Counted from the first letter of the stretch, positions 25,459 through 33,465 are shown. The stretch is DNA of 64,000 nt from SCTD01 sp963781675 (GCA_963781675.1 CAWAGF010000001.1:1426001-1490000), one strand, 5' to 3'. Notes: generated from the sequence alone by a model not told the origin. A program made the numbers and translations.

Positions 25459-25752
25459 TTGTTCACGGGGTCGCTGGCGCTGGACGTCTTGTTGGGGGAC
25501 GTGCGGAGCTTGAAGGAGAAGCGGTCGGTGGTGCGGCCGGTGGTGGCGGAGCTGAAGCGGAGGTTCGAGGTCTCGGCTGCCGAGGCGGGTCACCTGGACC
25601 TGCACCGGCGGACGCTGATCGGGGTCGCGGTGGTCGCCGCGGACGCCCAGCACGTGCGGGAGGTGCTGGACGCCTGCGAGCGGCTGGTCGCGGCCCGTCC
25701 TGAGGTCGAGGTGCTCTCGGCCCACCAGCAGCTGTTCGGAGAAGAGGACTGA
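25459..25752 (+). CDS. DUF503 family protein (YlxP-like)
   Basis: A 97-residue protein reading FTGSLALDVLLGDVRSLKEK, then RSVVRPVVAELKRRFEVSAAE, AGHLDLHRRTLIGVAVVAAD and VREVLDACERLV. This matches DUF503, a ferredoxin-like-fold family encoded between infB and rbfA in many Gram-positive bacteria and thought to aid ribosome biogenesis. The start must be TTG 25459, because no ATG or GTG precedes the conserved N-terminus in frame; AGGAAGG lies eight bases upstream. The TGA overlaps the rbfA ATG (TGATG). Confidence 0.9.
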   Translation: MFTGSLALDVLLGDVRSLKEKRSVVRPVVAELKRRFEVSAAEAGHLDLHRRTLIGVAVVAADAQHVREVLDACERLVAARPEVEVLSAHQQLFGEED

Positions 25753-26195
25753 TGGTCGACGTCGCACGGGCGCGCAAGCTCGCCGTCCGCATCCGGGAGG
25801 TCGTCTCGATGACCCTCGAGACCCAGGTCAAGGATCCCCGGCTGGGGATGGTCACCATCACCGACGCGAAGGTCACCCCCGACCTGCGCGAGGCCACGCT
25901 CTACTACACGGTGTACGGCACGGACGAGGAGCGGCAGAGCAGCGCGATGGCGCTCGAGTCCGCCAAGGGCGTGCTGCGCAAGACCGTCGGTCAGCAGACC
26001 GGGGTGCGCTACACGCCGTCGCTGCAGTTCATCGCCGACGTCGTCCCGGAGACGGCAGGGCGGATCGACGAGCTGCTGGCCAAGGCCCGCGCGGCCGACG
26101 CCGAGGTGCACGCGATCGCCGAGAGCGCGCAGCCCGCGGGGGAGGCCGACCCGTACAAGGCGCCGCGCGTGCACGAGGACGACGAGGACGAGTGA
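25752..26195 (+). CDS. rbfA: ribosome-binding factor A
   Basis: A 147-residue 30S assembly factor needed for 16S rRNA 5'-end maturation and growth in the cold. The KH-like fold is visible in RARKLAVRIREVVSMTLETQ, DPRLGMVTITDAKVTPDLREATLYYTVYG and RYTPSLQFIADVVPETAGRIDELL. The C-terminus is acidic. ATG 25752 overlaps the DUF503 stop, and the stop overlaps the GTG of the DHH phosphoesterase gene. Confidence 0.96.
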   Translation: MVDVARARKLAVRIREVVSMTLETQVKDPRLGMVTITDAKVTPDLREATLYYTVYGTDEERQSSAMALESAKGVLRKTVGQQTGVRYTPSLQFIADVVPETAGRIDELLAKARAADAEVHAIAESAQPAGEADPYKAPRVHEDDEDE

Positions 26196-27202
26196 GCGCG
26201 CCGAGCGCCGCCGAGTGGGACGCCGTCGTGACGGCCCTGCGCGAGGCGGACACCGTCGCGCTGGCCTGCCACGTCGGTCCCGACGGGGACGCCCTCGGCT
26301 CGATGCTCGGCATGGGCGCGGCTCTGCGCGGGCTCGGCAAGCAGGTCGTCGCCTCCTGGGGCGGTCAGCCGTTCGAGGTGCCGGAGTCGTACTCGTTCCT
26401 GCCGGCGGTCGACCTGCTCGTGCCGCCGGACGACTACCCGGCCGCGCCCGACCTGTTCGTCACCTTCGACACCGGCAGCGCGGACCGCCTCGGCAGCCTG
26501 GCCGACCGGGTCGACACGGCGCGCTGCTGCGTCGTCGTGGACCACCACGCGAGCAGCACGCGGTACGGCGGGCTGAACCTGGTCGACCCCGGCGCGGCGG
26601 CGACCGCGGTGCTGGTGGCCGAGCTGGTCGACCGGCTGGGTGCGCCGCTGACGCAGGAGGTCGCCGCGCCGCTCTACACGGGGCTGGTCACCGACACCGG
26701 CTCGTTCAAGTACTCCGCCACGACGCCGGCCGTGCACGAGCTGGCGGCGCGCCTGCTGGCCACCGGGATCCGCCACGACCTCATCAGCCGCGCCATCTAC
26801 GACACCGCCTCGTTCGCCTACGTGCGGCTGCTCGGCGACGCCTGCGCGGCGGCCCAGCTCGACCCGGCCGGGGTCGGTGGGCTCGGCCTGGTGTGGAGCG
26901 TCGTGTCCGCCCCGGCGCTGGAGCGGGCCGGCCTCGGGCTGGCCGACGTCGAGGGCGTCATCGACGTGCTGCGCACCGCGCAGGAGGCCGAGGTGGCGGT
27001 CGTGCTCAAGGGCGACCCCCTCGAGGGCGGCTGGAAGGTCAGCACCCGCAGCAAGGGCGCCGTCGACGTCGGCGCCGTCTGCACTGCGCTCGGCGGCGGC
27101 GGGCACCGCTTCGCGGCCGGCTTCAGCAGCGACGCGCCCGCGGAGCAGGTGCTGGAGCAGCTGCGCGCTGCGCTCGCGGCGGCGCCGCACCTCGAGGCGT
27201 GA
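26192..27202 (+). CDS. nrnA: DHH/DHHA1 phosphoesterase, NrnA-like
   Basis: A 336-residue bifunctional oligoribonuclease/pAp phosphatase-type enzyme (c-di-nucleotide and nano-RNA degradation). Metal-binding motifs are CHVGPDGDALGSM (DxD-type), VTFDTGS, the DHH motif in VVVDHHAS and GLVTDTGSFKY. The C-terminal DHHA1 domain ends in ALGGGGHRFAAGF. GTG 26192 overlaps the rbfA stop. The gene lies between rbfA and truB in most actinobacteria. Which substrate dominates here (pAp, nano-RNA or linear dinucleotides) cannot be read from sequence. Confidence 0.93.
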   Translation: MSAPSAAEWDAVVTALREADTVALACHVGPDGDALGSMLGMGAALRGLGKQVVASWGGQPFEVPESYSFLPAVDLLVPPDDYPAAPDLFVTFDTGSADRLGSLADRVDTARCCVVVDHHASSTRYGGLNLVDPGAAATAVLVAELVDRLGAPLTQEVAAPLYTGLVTDTGSFKYSATTPAVHELAARLLATGIRHDLISRAIYDTASFAYVRLLGDACAAAQLDPAGVGGLGLVWSVVSAPALERAGLGLADVEGVIDVLRTAQEAEVAVVLKGDPLEGGWKVSTRSKGAVDVGAVCTALGGGGHRFAAGFSSDAPAEQVLEQLRAALAAAPHLEA

Positions 27203-27239
27203 CGCCCGTGCCTGGACGGCCCGCCGGGGAGGCGGGCGC

Positions 27240-28967
27240 GTGACCGCGCCGCTGCCGGTGCTGCGGAGCACGCTGCCGCTGTGGCGCCGCGCCGCCCAGC
27301 CGCGCCCCCTGCCGACGGCCTGGCCGGCACTCGGCTGGCTGCTGCTGTTCGCCGTGAGCGTCGCGCTGTTCGAGGAGGGCGGCTGCAGCGCCGCTGACCC
27401 GTGCACCGCCGCGCCCGGGCTCGACCTGCTCGAGGGCCTGACCGTCGTCGGGCCGTTCGTGCTGTGGCTGCTGCCGTGGCACGCGCGCCCGGTGACCCTC
27501 GTCATCGTGACCGGTTGGGTGCTCACGCTGCTGCTCGCGCCGCAGGGGCTCCCCGTCGCGGAGATGCTCGCGGCGACCGGGGTGCTCGCCGGCTGGAGCC
27601 TGGTCGTCGACCGGGTGCTGCGCGCCCGCGAGCAGGACGCGCGCGAGCTGGCGGCCGCCGCCCCGCAGGCGCTGTGGCCCGGTCCGGCGCCGGACCCGCT
27701 CGCGCACCCGGCCTGGTACGACGGCCTGCGCCTGGTGGGCGTGCTGCTGGTGCTCGCTGCCGGGCTGTTCGCCTTCGACCTGCACCGCCTCGGAGTGGCC
27801 CAGGAGCAGGAGGCGCGGGCGCCCCGGGCGGACGCGGTCGTCGAGGCGCACGGCGACGACGGCTACCTCATCACGCTGCGCGTGGGTGAGCGGACCGTCG
27901 AGGTCGACACCTCGCTTGCGGCGGACTACCCGGTCGGCAGCGTCCAGCCGGTGCTGCTCGTCGGCGACGAGGTCCGGTTGGTCGCCGAGCCGCTCTGGCC
28001 GTTCGCCGGCATGGCGCTCGGCGAGGCGCTCGTCGCCGCCGCCTGCGTGCTCGGCGCCCGGGGCCGGCGGCGGGTGGTGCGCGTCCGCGACGCGCTGACG
28101 CTCCCGCAGCCGGTGTTCGCCGTGCAGGCCGCGCCGTACGACGGCGGCGCCGTCCTGCTCGCCCGCGACGCCGGCGTGCTGGAGGGACCCGCTCTCGCGG
28201 TGGCGGACGTGCTGCTCTGGTCGGAGGACGACGAGCCGGACGAGGACGAGCCAGCGGAGGGGGTCGCGCAGCAGGCGGCCACGGCGTACGGCCTGCCGCT
28301 CCCGGGCCACGCCGTCGGAGTCGTGACGGCCGGTGGCGAGCAGCTCGTGCCCGTCGGCCTGGCCGGTGGCGCGCCGGACCTCGCTGCGCTGCCCTTCCGC
28401 GACGTCCTGCTCGAGCAGGAGGCCGAGGTGGGCGAGCCCGACCCCGCCGGCGCGGCCGCACTGCGCTCCGAGCCCTGGTCGCTGCTGCTCGGCCGCGCGC
28501 TGGCCCTGGCCGGGCTGCCGGCGGTCGCGGTGGCCGTGGCGACCGCGGACGGGCCCGGCCAGGGCGTGCTGCGCACGCTGCTGGTCCTCAACCTCGCCGT
28601 CGGCGGGCTGCTGCGCGCCGCCGGCCGGGTGGACGTCGAGGACGACGTGCTCGTGGTGCACGGCCCGCTGCGGCGGCGGCGCCTGCCGTGGTCGAGCCTG
28701 CGGGCGGCCGACGCCGTCGGCGAGGACCTCGTCGTGCTCACCCGCGACGGGGAGGCGGTGCCGCTGCCGGTGCCCGCACCCGCGGTCGTCGTGCTGCGCC
28801 GGCAGGCCCGGCGCGCCCGCACCACCGCCGCCCTCTCCGTCCTGCGCCACCGGATCGCCGCCGCCCCGCCGGCGGACGTCGAGCACGAGGACGCGCGCTC
28901 GCTGCTCGCGCCCGCCTACGCCCTGGCGGTCGTGGTCGCGCTGACGGTCGGCCTGGTGCTGCGGTGA
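27240..28967 (+). CDS. large membrane protein with PH-like C-terminal domain, unknown function
   Basis: A 575-residue protein from GTG 27240 with a strong GGGGAGG ribosome-binding site. Three N-terminal hydrophobic segments (GWLLLFAVSVALFEEG; VVGPFVLWLLPWHA; TLVIVTGWVLTLLL) are followed by another (GLRLVGVLLVLAAGLFAFDL), an extracytoplasmic-looking beta-rich part, a further pair of segments near residues 255-270 and 415-445, a PH-like stretch (VDVEDDVLVVHGPLRRRRLP) and a last hydrophobic helix at the C-terminus. It occupies the place between nrnA and truB where many actinobacteria carry a MATE transporter. The stop overlaps the truB GTG. I do not recognise the family. Confidence 0.7.
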   Translation: MTAPLPVLRSTLPLWRRAAQPRPLPTAWPALGWLLLFAVSVALFEEGGCSAADPCTAAPGLDLLEGLTVVGPFVLWLLPWHARPVTLVIVTGWVLTLLLAPQGLPVAEMLAATGVLAGWSLVVDRVLRAREQDARELAAAAPQALWPGPAPDPLAHPAWYDGLRLVGVLLVLAAGLFAFDLHRLGVAQEQEARAPRADAVVEAHGDDGYLITLRVGERTVEVDTSLAADYPVGSVQPVLLVGDEVRLVAEPLWPFAGMALGEALVAAACVLGARGRRRVVRVRDALTLPQPVFAVQAAPYDGGAVLLARDAGVLEGPALAVADVLLWSEDDEPDEDEPAEGVAQQAATAYGLPLPGHAVGVVTAGGEQLVPVGLAGGAPDLAALPFRDVLLEQEAEVGEPDPAGAAALRSEPWSLLLGRALALAGLPAVAVAVATADGPGQGVLRTLLVLNLAVGGLLRAAGRVDVEDDVLVVHGPLRRRRLPWSSLRAADAVGEDLVVLTRDGEAVPLPVPAPAVVVLRRQARRARTTAALSVLRHRIAAAPPADVEHEDARSLLAPAYALAVVVALTVGLVLR

Positions 28968-29827
28968 CCGCCCCGGACGGCCTGCTCGTCGTCGACAAGC
29001 CGGGCGGCTGGACCAGCCACGACGTCGTCGGCCGAGTGCGCCGGCTCGCCCAGACCCGCAAGGTCGGCCACGCCGGCACGCTCGACCCGATGGCCACCGG
29101 CGTCCTCGTGCTCGGCATCGGCCGCGCCACCCGCCTGCTCGGTCACCTCGCGCTGACCGACAAGACGTACGAGGCGACCATCAGGCTCGGCGCGACGACG
29201 GTCACCGACGACGCGGAGGGCGAGGTCGTCGAGGTGCGCGACGCGTCCCGCGTCACCGACGAGGCGCTCGCGCCGGCGCTGGCCGCGCTGACCGGCGACC
29301 TGCAGCAGGTCCCGTCGTCGGTCTCCGCCGTGAAGGTCGAGGGCGTCCGCTCCTATGCCCGCGTGCGTGCGGGCGAGGAGGTCGCGCTCCAGGCCCGCGC
29401 GGTGACGGTCACGGAGCTCGTCCTGCTGGAGCGGCGCGGCGACGACCTGGACGTCCGGGTGTCCTGCACGTCCGGGACGTACGTCCGCGCGCTGGCCCGC
29501 GACCTGGGCGCGGCGCTGGGCGTCGGCGGCCACCTCACCGCGCTGCGGCGCACCCGCGTCGGGCCGTTCGGCCTCGACGTCGCGCGGACGCTGGAGCAGG
29601 CGGCCGAGGAGCTCGGCGTGGTGGAGCTCGACGCCGCGGTGGCCGCCGCGTTCCCGCGCCGCGACCTGGACGTCGAGGAGGCGACCGCCCTGTCGTACGG
29701 CAAGCGGCTGGAGGCCAGTGGCCGGCCGGGGACGCTCGGGGCGTTCGACCCGGAAGGGCGCTGCGTCGCCCTGCTCGAGGACCGCGACGGGGCGGCGAGG
29801 CCGACCGTGGTGTTCAGGCCGGCCTGA
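28964..29827 (+). CDS. truB: tRNA pseudouridine-55 synthase
   Basis: A 287-residue enzyme forming pseudouridine at position 55 in the T arm of tRNAs. The N-terminal GLLVVDKPGGWTSHDVV and the catalytic loop GHAGTLDPMATGVL (nucleophile Asp) are present, followed by KTYEATIRLG, VPSSVSAVKVEG, SCTSGTYVRALARDLG and GHLTALRRTRVGPF. GTG 28964 overlaps the preceding stop (GTGA). Its last 14 bases overlap the convergent small membrane gene in a perfect palindrome (TCAGGCCGGCCTGA). Confidence 0.96.
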   Translation: MTAPDGLLVVDKPGGWTSHDVVGRVRRLAQTRKVGHAGTLDPMATGVLVLGIGRATRLLGHLALTDKTYEATIRLGATTVTDDAEGEVVEVRDASRVTDEALAPALAALTGDLQQVPSSVSAVKVEGVRSYARVRAGEEVALQARAVTVTELVLLERRGDDLDVRVSCTSGTYVRALARDLGAALGVGGHLTALRRTRVGPFGLDVARTLEQAAEELGVVELDAAVAAAFPRRDLDVEEATALSYGKRLEASGRPGTLGAFDPEGRCVALLEDRDGAARPTVVFRPA

Positions 29828-30050
29828 GGCCGACGCCCACCAGGCGCCGCACGGCCACGACCACGGCGGCCGTGGCGATCTGCCGCCAGCCGGGGTCGTC
29901 GGACAGGCGGAGCAGCCCCGCGGCCAGCAGGAAGTCGAGCAGCACCCTCACGCCGAGCAGGGGATCGCGCGCGGCCGCGATGACGACGGAGGCGCTGAGC
30001 AGCCCCAGGAGCGTGCACAGCAGCGCGCCGCCCTGCAGCAGGCCGCTCAC
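29814..30050 (-). CDS. small two-helix membrane protein, unknown function
   Basis: A 78-residue protein from GTG 30050 with two hydrophobic helices (GALLCTLLGLLSASVVIAAA; LGVRVLLDFLLAAGLLRL) and a third weaker one before a basic C-terminus. It is coupled by a GTGA overlap to the upstream DUF1622 gene, so the two small membrane proteins are probably co-translated and may interact. No family is recognised. Confidence 0.65.
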   Translation of the reverse strand: MSGLLQGGALLCTLLGLLSASVVIAAARDPLLGVRVLLDFLLAAGLLRLSDDPGWRQIATAAVVVAVRRLVGVGLRPA

Positions 30051-30430
30051 GGGGTGCGCGGCCCGTCCACCTCTTGCCGCTCGCGCTCGATCTCCTTGCC
30101 CAGGAAGTAGTTCAGCGCGGTGCGGATCGCGGCGATGGCCGCCAGCTTCCCGATCTCCTCGAAGGTCGGCGCGATGGCGGTGCTGAGCACGTCGCTGGCG
30201 AGCTGGAACTCCAGCCCTAAGGCGAGGTAGCGCCCCAGGCCGAGGCGCACGCCGGCGAACTCCGCCCCCGTGCGCGGCCGTACCGCCACTGCCACGAAGC
30301 GGACGAAGGCGATCACCGCGCCGGCGAAGATGATCAGCGCGCCGGCTGCCTCGACCACGCGGACGAGCAGGTCGACGTACTCCCGCAGGACGTCCTCGGA
30401 CAGGAACCCCTCGGGGAAGGCTGTGATCAC
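30047..30430 (-). CDS. DUF1622 family membrane protein
   Basis: A 127-residue protein from GTG 30430. VVEAAGALIIFAGAVIAFVRFVAVAV is the first membrane helix, followed by a conserved cytoplasmic loop (FAGVRLGLGRYLALGLEFQLASDVL) and a second region with APTFEEIGKLAAIAAIRTALNYFLGKE. These are the hallmarks of DUF1622, a small two-to-three-helix family of unknown role. It is divergent from ribF; only 41 bp separate the two starts. TAGAGC stands six bases before the GTG, a partial match to the leaderless -10. Confidence 0.85.
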   Translation of the reverse strand: MITAFPEGFLSEDVLREYVDLLVRVVEAAGALIIFAGAVIAFVRFVAVAVRPRTGAEFAGVRLGLGRYLALGLEFQLASDVLSTAIAPTFEEIGKLAAIAAIRTALNYFLGKEIERERQEVDGPRTP

Positions 30431-30459
30431 GCGACTGCTCTACCCCGGCACGGGCGTGG

Positions 30460-30465
30460 CAGGCT
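30460..30465 (+). promoter_or_regulatory. -10-like element CAGGCT of ribF
   Basis: CAGGCT, six bases, then GTG 30472. It has a C instead of T at the first position but the same spacing as the TAGGCT promoters, and there is no ribosome-binding site. Confidence 0.45.
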
Positions 30466-30471
30466 TGGCCC

Positions 30472-31419
30472 GTGGAGCGCTGGCGCGGGGTGGAGAGCGC
30501 ACCGCCCGGGTGGGGCCGGTGCGTGGTGACGATCGGCGTGTTCGACGGCGTGCACCGCGGCCACCAGCAGATCATCGGCGCGGCCGTCGAGCGGGCGCGG
30601 GCGCTGGGCGTCCCGTCGGTCGTGCTGACGTTCGACCCGCACCCGAGCGAGGTCGTCCGGCCCGGGAGCCATCCCCCGATGCTCACCGGCCAGCACGTCA
30701 AGGCCGAGCTGCTCGAGGGGCTGGGCGTCGACGTCATGTGCGTGCTGCCGTTCACGCTGGAGTTCAGCCGGCTGGCCCCGGACGAGTTCGTGCACGCCGT
30801 CCTCGTCGAGCGGCTGCACGCCCGCGCCGTGGTCGTGGGGGAGAACTTCCGCTACGGCCAGAAGGCCGCCGGGGACGTCGCCGCGCTCACCGCAGCAGGC
30901 AAGCGCTTCGGCTTCAGCGTCGAGGGCGTCCCGCTGCAGGGGACCGAGGACACCACGTGGTCCTCGACGTACGTCCGCTCCTGCGTCGACGCCGGCGACG
31001 TCGAGGGCGCGGCGGCGGCGCTCGGGCGGGACCACCGGGTCGACGGCGTCGTCGTGCGCGGCGACCAGCGGGGTCGCGACCTCGGCTACCCGACGGCCAA
31101 CCTCGAGCCGCTGCCGTGGAGCGCGGTGCCGGCCGACGGCGTCTACGCAGGGCGACTGCTGCGCAGCCGGGGGGAGGCCCTGCCCGCCGCCATCAGCATC
31201 GGGACCAACCCGACCTTCGCGGGCCGGGAGCGCCGGGTCGAGGCGTACGTCCTGGACGCCGAGCCGGGCCTCGACCTCTACGGCGAGCACGTCGGCCTGT
31301 CCTTCGCCGCGCGGCTGCGCGACACGCTCCGCTTCGACGGCGTGGAGCCGCTCGTGGCCCAGATGGGCGAGGACGTGCGGCACGCCCGCGAGCTCCTGGA
31401 TGGTCACCCGCAGGGGTGA
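30472..31419 (+). CDS. ribF: bifunctional riboflavin kinase / FAD synthetase
   Basis: A 315-residue enzyme making FMN and then FAD. The N-terminal FMN adenylyltransferase domain has VTIGVFDGVHRGHQQII, VVLTFDPHPSEVV and VVVGENFRYGQKAAGDV, and ends with WSSTYVRSCV. The C-terminal riboflavin kinase domain has GRDLGYPTANLEP, GVYAGRLL, ISIGTNPTF and VEAYVLD. GTG 30472 is probably leaderless. It follows truB, as is common; here two minus-strand genes separate them. The next conserved gene, rpsO, is displaced by a receiver gene and an AbiEi-like gene. Confidence 0.95.
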   Translation: MERWRGVESAPPGWGRCVVTIGVFDGVHRGHQQIIGAAVERARALGVPSVVLTFDPHPSEVVRPGSHPPMLTGQHVKAELLEGLGVDVMCVLPFTLEFSRLAPDEFVHAVLVERLHARAVVVGENFRYGQKAAGDVAALTAAGKRFGFSVEGVPLQGTEDTTWSSTYVRSCVDAGDVEGAAAALGRDHRVDGVVVRGDQRGRDLGYPTANLEPLPWSAVPADGVYAGRLLRSRGEALPAAISIGTNPTFAGRERRVEAYVLDAEPGLDLYGEHVGLSFAARLRDTLRFDGVEPLVAQMGEDVRHARELLDGHPQG

Positions 31420-31472
31420 ACCACCGCTGCTCCGCCCCGCCGATCAGAGCAGGGACAGGGGAGGAGCCCTTC

Positions 31473-31859
31473 ATGCGCAAGATCCTGATCGTGGACGACG
31501 ACCCGGCCGTGCGGTCGCTCGTCCGGGACGTCCTCGAGATCGAGGGCTACGACGTGAACGTGGCCGAGGACGGCTTCGCGGCGCTGCGGCGCATCGACGC
31601 GGAGCGCCCGGACTGCGTCGTGCTCGACGTGATGATGCCCGGGATGGACGGCCACGCCGTGCTGTCCCGCATCCGCGGCGCCGAGGCCGGCCCATCGCTG
31701 CCGGTGGTCATGCTGACCGCCGCCGCCGACGACCAGCAGGCGTGGCAGGCGTGGAGCGGCGGCGTCGACTACTTCCTGGCCAAGCCGTTCGACCCGAGCG
31801 AGCTGCTGCGCTACCTGGACTACCTGTTCAGCGAGAGCGCGTCGCCGATCGCCGGCTGA
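31473..31859 (+). CDS. stand-alone response regulator receiver protein
   Basis: A 128-residue CheY-like protein consisting only of a receiver domain. The acidic triad is D8-D9-D10 (ILIVDDDPAV), the phosphoacceptor is D52 (VVLDVMMPGMDG), the Thr is in VVMLTAAAD, and the Lys is in YFLAKPFDPSELL. ATG 31473 has GGGGAGGAG upstream. There is no output domain and no kinase gene in the window, so it is an orphan whose partner is unknown. Confidence 0.9.
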   Translation: MRKILIVDDDPAVRSLVRDVLEIEGYDVNVAEDGFAALRRIDAERPDCVVLDVMMPGMDGHAVLSRIRGAEAGPSLPVVMLTAAADDQQAWQAWSGGVDYFLAKPFDPSELLRYLDYLFSESASPIAG

Positions 31860-31872
31860 TCGCCGCCGTCCG

Positions 31873-31945
31873 GTGATCCACAGAAGGTTCGACCGCGTAG
31901 GGCAGCTCGAGGGCCGCTGAGGCCGTCGATCCTTCTGTGGATCAC
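31873..31945. repeat. 73-bp palindromic element, copy A
   Basis: The element begins GTGATCCACAGAAGG and ends CCTTCTGTGGATCAC: perfect 15-bp inverted termini 43 bp apart. It lies between the receiver gene and the end of the AbiEi-like gene; the TGA of the latter (31942-31944) is inside the right terminus. The last 25 bp are identical to those of copy B at 33002-33074, and both copies are exactly 73 bp long. Confidence 0.85.
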
Positions 31946-32928
31946 GCCGCGGCCGGCCAGGTGCTGAGGCCGTACGGCCGCACGTGCAGGCCCGGCGGCT
32001 CCGGCTGCGCCGCCCGACGGCGTGCCGCGACGGCCTCCGCGAGGAGCAGGGCGTAGCCGCTGCCGAGGGAGCGGGCGCGCTGCGGCGTGACGTGCAGCAG
32101 CTGCAGCCCGTACCGGGCGAAGCGGTCGTGCCGCGCCAGGGTTGCGTCGAGGTCCTGCGCCGTGCCGTGGTGCCGGACGCTGTCGACCTCCCAGCCGAGG
32201 CCCAGGCCGGGGAACCAGCCGTCGGGGCGACCGACCAGGCCGGCGCCGACCAGCACGTCCGGGTTCAGCAGGAAGGGCGGCAGCTCACCGCGCTGCACCG
32301 CTGCGTGCGCGACCGCGGCAACCTCCGCCTCGGGCGCCGACTGCGCTCCGGCAGCGGCCTCGGCCAGGACGCGCCGGGTCAGGGCCGTGCCGTTGCGCGC
32401 TCGGGCCTCGAGCTCGGCAGTGAGCTCCGGCAGCCGGCACCGGCCCGCGGCCACGGTGCCGAGCACCAGACCGCGCACGGCCCGCACGTCGCGCAACCTG
32501 GTGGCGGCGTCGACGAGCGCCCGGGCCGGCACCGCCACCCGTACGCCGGCCACCAGCCAGACCGCCGGGGGTCGGGTGGTGGGCGTGACCCGGACGAGCG
32601 GTCGGCTGACCCGACGTCGACCGGCCGGGACCAGCACCTGCACGCCGCCGAGAGCCGGGACGTCGGGCAGCCCGAGCAGCCGGCACGCGACCAGCCCGGT
32701 CACGACGGCGTCCGCACCGGCGTGCGCGAGGGCGGCGCGGACCAGCTCGTGGTCGCTCGGCGGCTCCGCGCCCAGCAGGTAGGTCGAGGGCGCGAGGCGT
32801 TGGGCGCGCCCGGCTGCGCGCTCCTCGTCGCCGAGGCCACGGTTGAGTCGGGCGGCGACCAGCGCGCCGCGGGTGAGGACGCCGTCGAGGGCGAGCTGCT
32901 CGGCCGCGGGCAGGTGTCTCTTCGGCAC
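31942..32928 (-). CDS. AbiEi-like antitoxin-domain protein with DUF559/Vsr-like C-terminus
   Basis: A 328-residue protein from GTG 32928. The N-terminal part (AEQLALDGVLTRGALVAARL; RAQRLAPSTYLLG) looks like the winged-helix AbiEi antitoxin domain, and the middle part (VLVPAGRRRVSRPLVRVT; VAVPARALVDAATRLRD) matches proteins annotated as AbiEi-family in actinobacteria. The C-terminus has VGRPDGWFPGLGLGWEVDSV with an acidic PD...ExD pattern and a following ARHDRFARYGLQLLHVT, as in DUF559/Vsr-fold nucleases. No cognate AbiEii toxin is adjacent, so a toxin-antitoxin role is doubtful. An earlier ATG at 33009 lies inside palindrome B and lacks a ribosome-binding site. The gene is framed by the two 73-bp palindromes. 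Confidence 0.72.
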   Translation of the reverse strand: MPKRHLPAAEQLALDGVLTRGALVAARLNRGLGDEERAAGRAQRLAPSTYLLGAEPPSDHELVRAALAHAGADAVVTGLVACRLLGLPDVPALGGVQVLVPAGRRRVSRPLVRVTPTTRPPAVWLVAGVRVAVPARALVDAATRLRDVRAVRGLVLGTVAAGRCRLPELTAELEARARNGTALTRRVLAEAAAGAQSAPEAEVAAVAHAAVQRGELPPFLLNPDVLVGAGLVGRPDGWFPGLGLGWEVDSVRHHGTAQDLDATLARHDRFARYGLQLLHVTPQRARSLGSGYALLLAEAVAARRRAAQPEPPGLHVRPYGLSTWPAAA

Positions 32929-33001
32929 GGTCCGGACGCTGCGCCCGCGCAGGGGTCGCGCGCCAGCGTGCAGGCCGCACCTGTGGACGCCTCCCCTCCC
33001 C

Positions 33002-33074
33002 GTGATCATCAGAAGGATCGACGGCCTCAGCGCCGCTGTCGCCGGCCTAGGCCGTCGATCCTTCTGTGGATCAC
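33002..33074. repeat. 73-bp palindromic element, copy B
   Basis: Same length and right end as copy A. Arms of 26 bp (from GTGATCATCAGAAGG on through ATCGACGGCCT, and its complement) match at 24 positions around a 21-base centre. Immediately after it a further CAGAAGG (33075-33081) can pair with CCTTCTG at the right end to form an alternative 7-bp hairpin. It lies upstream of the rpsO promoter and just 5' of the AbiEi-like gene. Confidence 0.85.
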
Positions 33075-33102
33075 CAGAAGGGGGGCCGAGCGTGCGCGCT
33101 GC

Positions 33103-33108
33103 TAGGCT
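33103..33108 (+). promoter_or_regulatory. -10 element TAGGCT of rpsO
   Basis: TAGGCT stands 93 bp upstream of GTG 33196. Expected transcription start is near 33115, so the rpsO mRNA would have a leader of about 80 nt, long enough for the S15 autoregulation seen in other bacteria, though I could not identify a pseudoknot. Confidence 0.5.
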
Positions 33109-33195
33109 TGATCCCACGCCAGCACTGCCTGGCGGTGTGTCTGACTGCCCGGGTGCCGAAGACCCCGAGCGCACACCTGGGGTACCGGAGGAACT

Positions 33196-33465
33196 GTGGC
33201 GCTGACCACGGAGCAGAAGCAGTCGATCATGACCGAGTACGGCACGGTGCCCAACGACACCGGCTCGCCCGAGGTCCAGGTCGCCATGCTCAGCAAGCGG
33301 ATCGCCGACCTCACCGAGCACCTCAAGCAGCACAAGCACGACCACCACACCCGTCGTGGCCTGCTCGCGCTCGTCGGCCGCCGTCGCCGGCTGCTGAAGT
33401 ACCTCGAGAAGACCGACATCTCGCGCTACCGCGCGCTCATCGAGCGCCTCGGCCTGCGCCGCTAG
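33196..33465 (+). CDS. rpsO: 30S ribosomal protein S15
   Basis: An 89-residue primary 16S rRNA-binding protein. Start GTG 33196 has GGAGGAACT immediately upstream. The sequence is typical throughout: TGSPEVQVAMLSKRIADLTEHLK, HKHDHHTRRGLLALVGRRRRLLKYL and YRALIERLGLRR. It is followed by a strong hairpin and then pnp, the classic rpsO-pnp pair. Confidence 0.98.
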   Translation: MALTTEQKQSIMTEYGTVPNDTGSPEVQVAMLSKRIADLTEHLKQHKHDHHTRRGLLALVGRRRRLLKYLEKTDISRYRALIERLGLRR

